Shown here piece by piece: positions 63,999 through 64,000 of a stretch of 64,000 nucleotides of DNA. Made by a program: the position numbers and the translations under genes. Each line of letters opens with the position of its first letter. The first letter of the stretch is position 1. This stretch comes from CAVYUC01 sp963816685 (GTDB lineage: Bacteria > Bacteroidota > Bacteroidia > Bacteroidales > Prolixibacteraceae): positions 310,001 to 374,000 of the forward strand of contig CAWFMB010000016.1 in assembly GCA_963816685.1 (NCBI GenBank), written 5' to 3'. The notes beneath the pieces are model-generated. The model was not told the DNA's origin, did not search any database, and saw nothing but the letters and a program-made list of their open reading frames with translations.

Positions 63999-64000
63999 TT

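Overview
The window reads as chromosome from a member of the Bacteroidota, most likely an environmental Bacteroidales/Marinilabiliales-type organism. Evidence: a SusC/SusD pair with a FecR and ECF-sigma switch, a 5-transmembrane DUF5687 ABC permease, lamin-tail and Gmad2 secreted proteins, AT-rich codon use, few Shine-Dalgarno sequences, and promoters of the Bacteroidota type (a -7 box TAnnTTTG, in one case with TTTG exactly 19 bases upstream). No ribosomal RNA operon or CRISPR array was seen.

Region 1 (1-27,360) is housekeeping sequence: the tail of an HflX-like GTPase, a GNAT-nitrilase fusion, asd, a lamin-tail surface protein, a DUF5687 permease with its ABC ATPase, recX, prfB with its programmed frameshift, a polyphosphate kinase fused in frame to an ArsC-like domain, a lipoprotein, a SpoU methyltransferase, oxyR with a probable operator, tRNA-Leu, tig-clpP-clpX, yaaA, an octaheme cytochrome/TPR lipoprotein, a saccharopine-dehydrogenase-like enzyme, htpG, a class V aminotransferase and a patatin. 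Region 2 (27,360-30,760) is a tRNA-Ser / tRNA-like element / tRNA-Pro cluster followed by a decayed stretch with gene fragments and a frameshifted Fic gene.

Region 3 (30,760-37,870) holds a LytS-type hybrid histidine kinase, a LuxR-type regulator, a subtilisin-like protein with an altered catalytic Asp position, and a tyrosinase. Region 4 (37,900-60,600) starts with two large hairpins and a dead IS256-family element. A 20.9-kb block follows, bounded by near-identical 48-bp direct repeats. The block holds one minus-strand locus: ECF sigma, FecR, SusC, SusD, an arylsulfotransferase-like lipoprotein, an APS-kinase fragment, an unknown secreted protein, two GH20-type hydrolases, a CHR-family transporter, a PAPS-type sulfotransferase, a DUF4091 protein and a DUF5107/TPR protein. 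Region 5 (60,600-64,000) has an AvrRpt2-like cysteine peptidase, a CE2-type esterase, a Gmad2 lipoprotein and the tail of a universal stress protein.

The most interesting points are (a) the SusCD locus, which carries sulfotransferases and sulfate-handling parts but no visible sulfatase, suggesting transfer or recycling of sulfate rather than simple desulfation; (b) its apparent insertion, between direct repeats, into a leaderless subtilisin-tyrosinase-cysteine peptidase neighbourhood; and (c) the PPK1-ArsC fusion. All functional calls come from reading motifs by eye; no database search was run.
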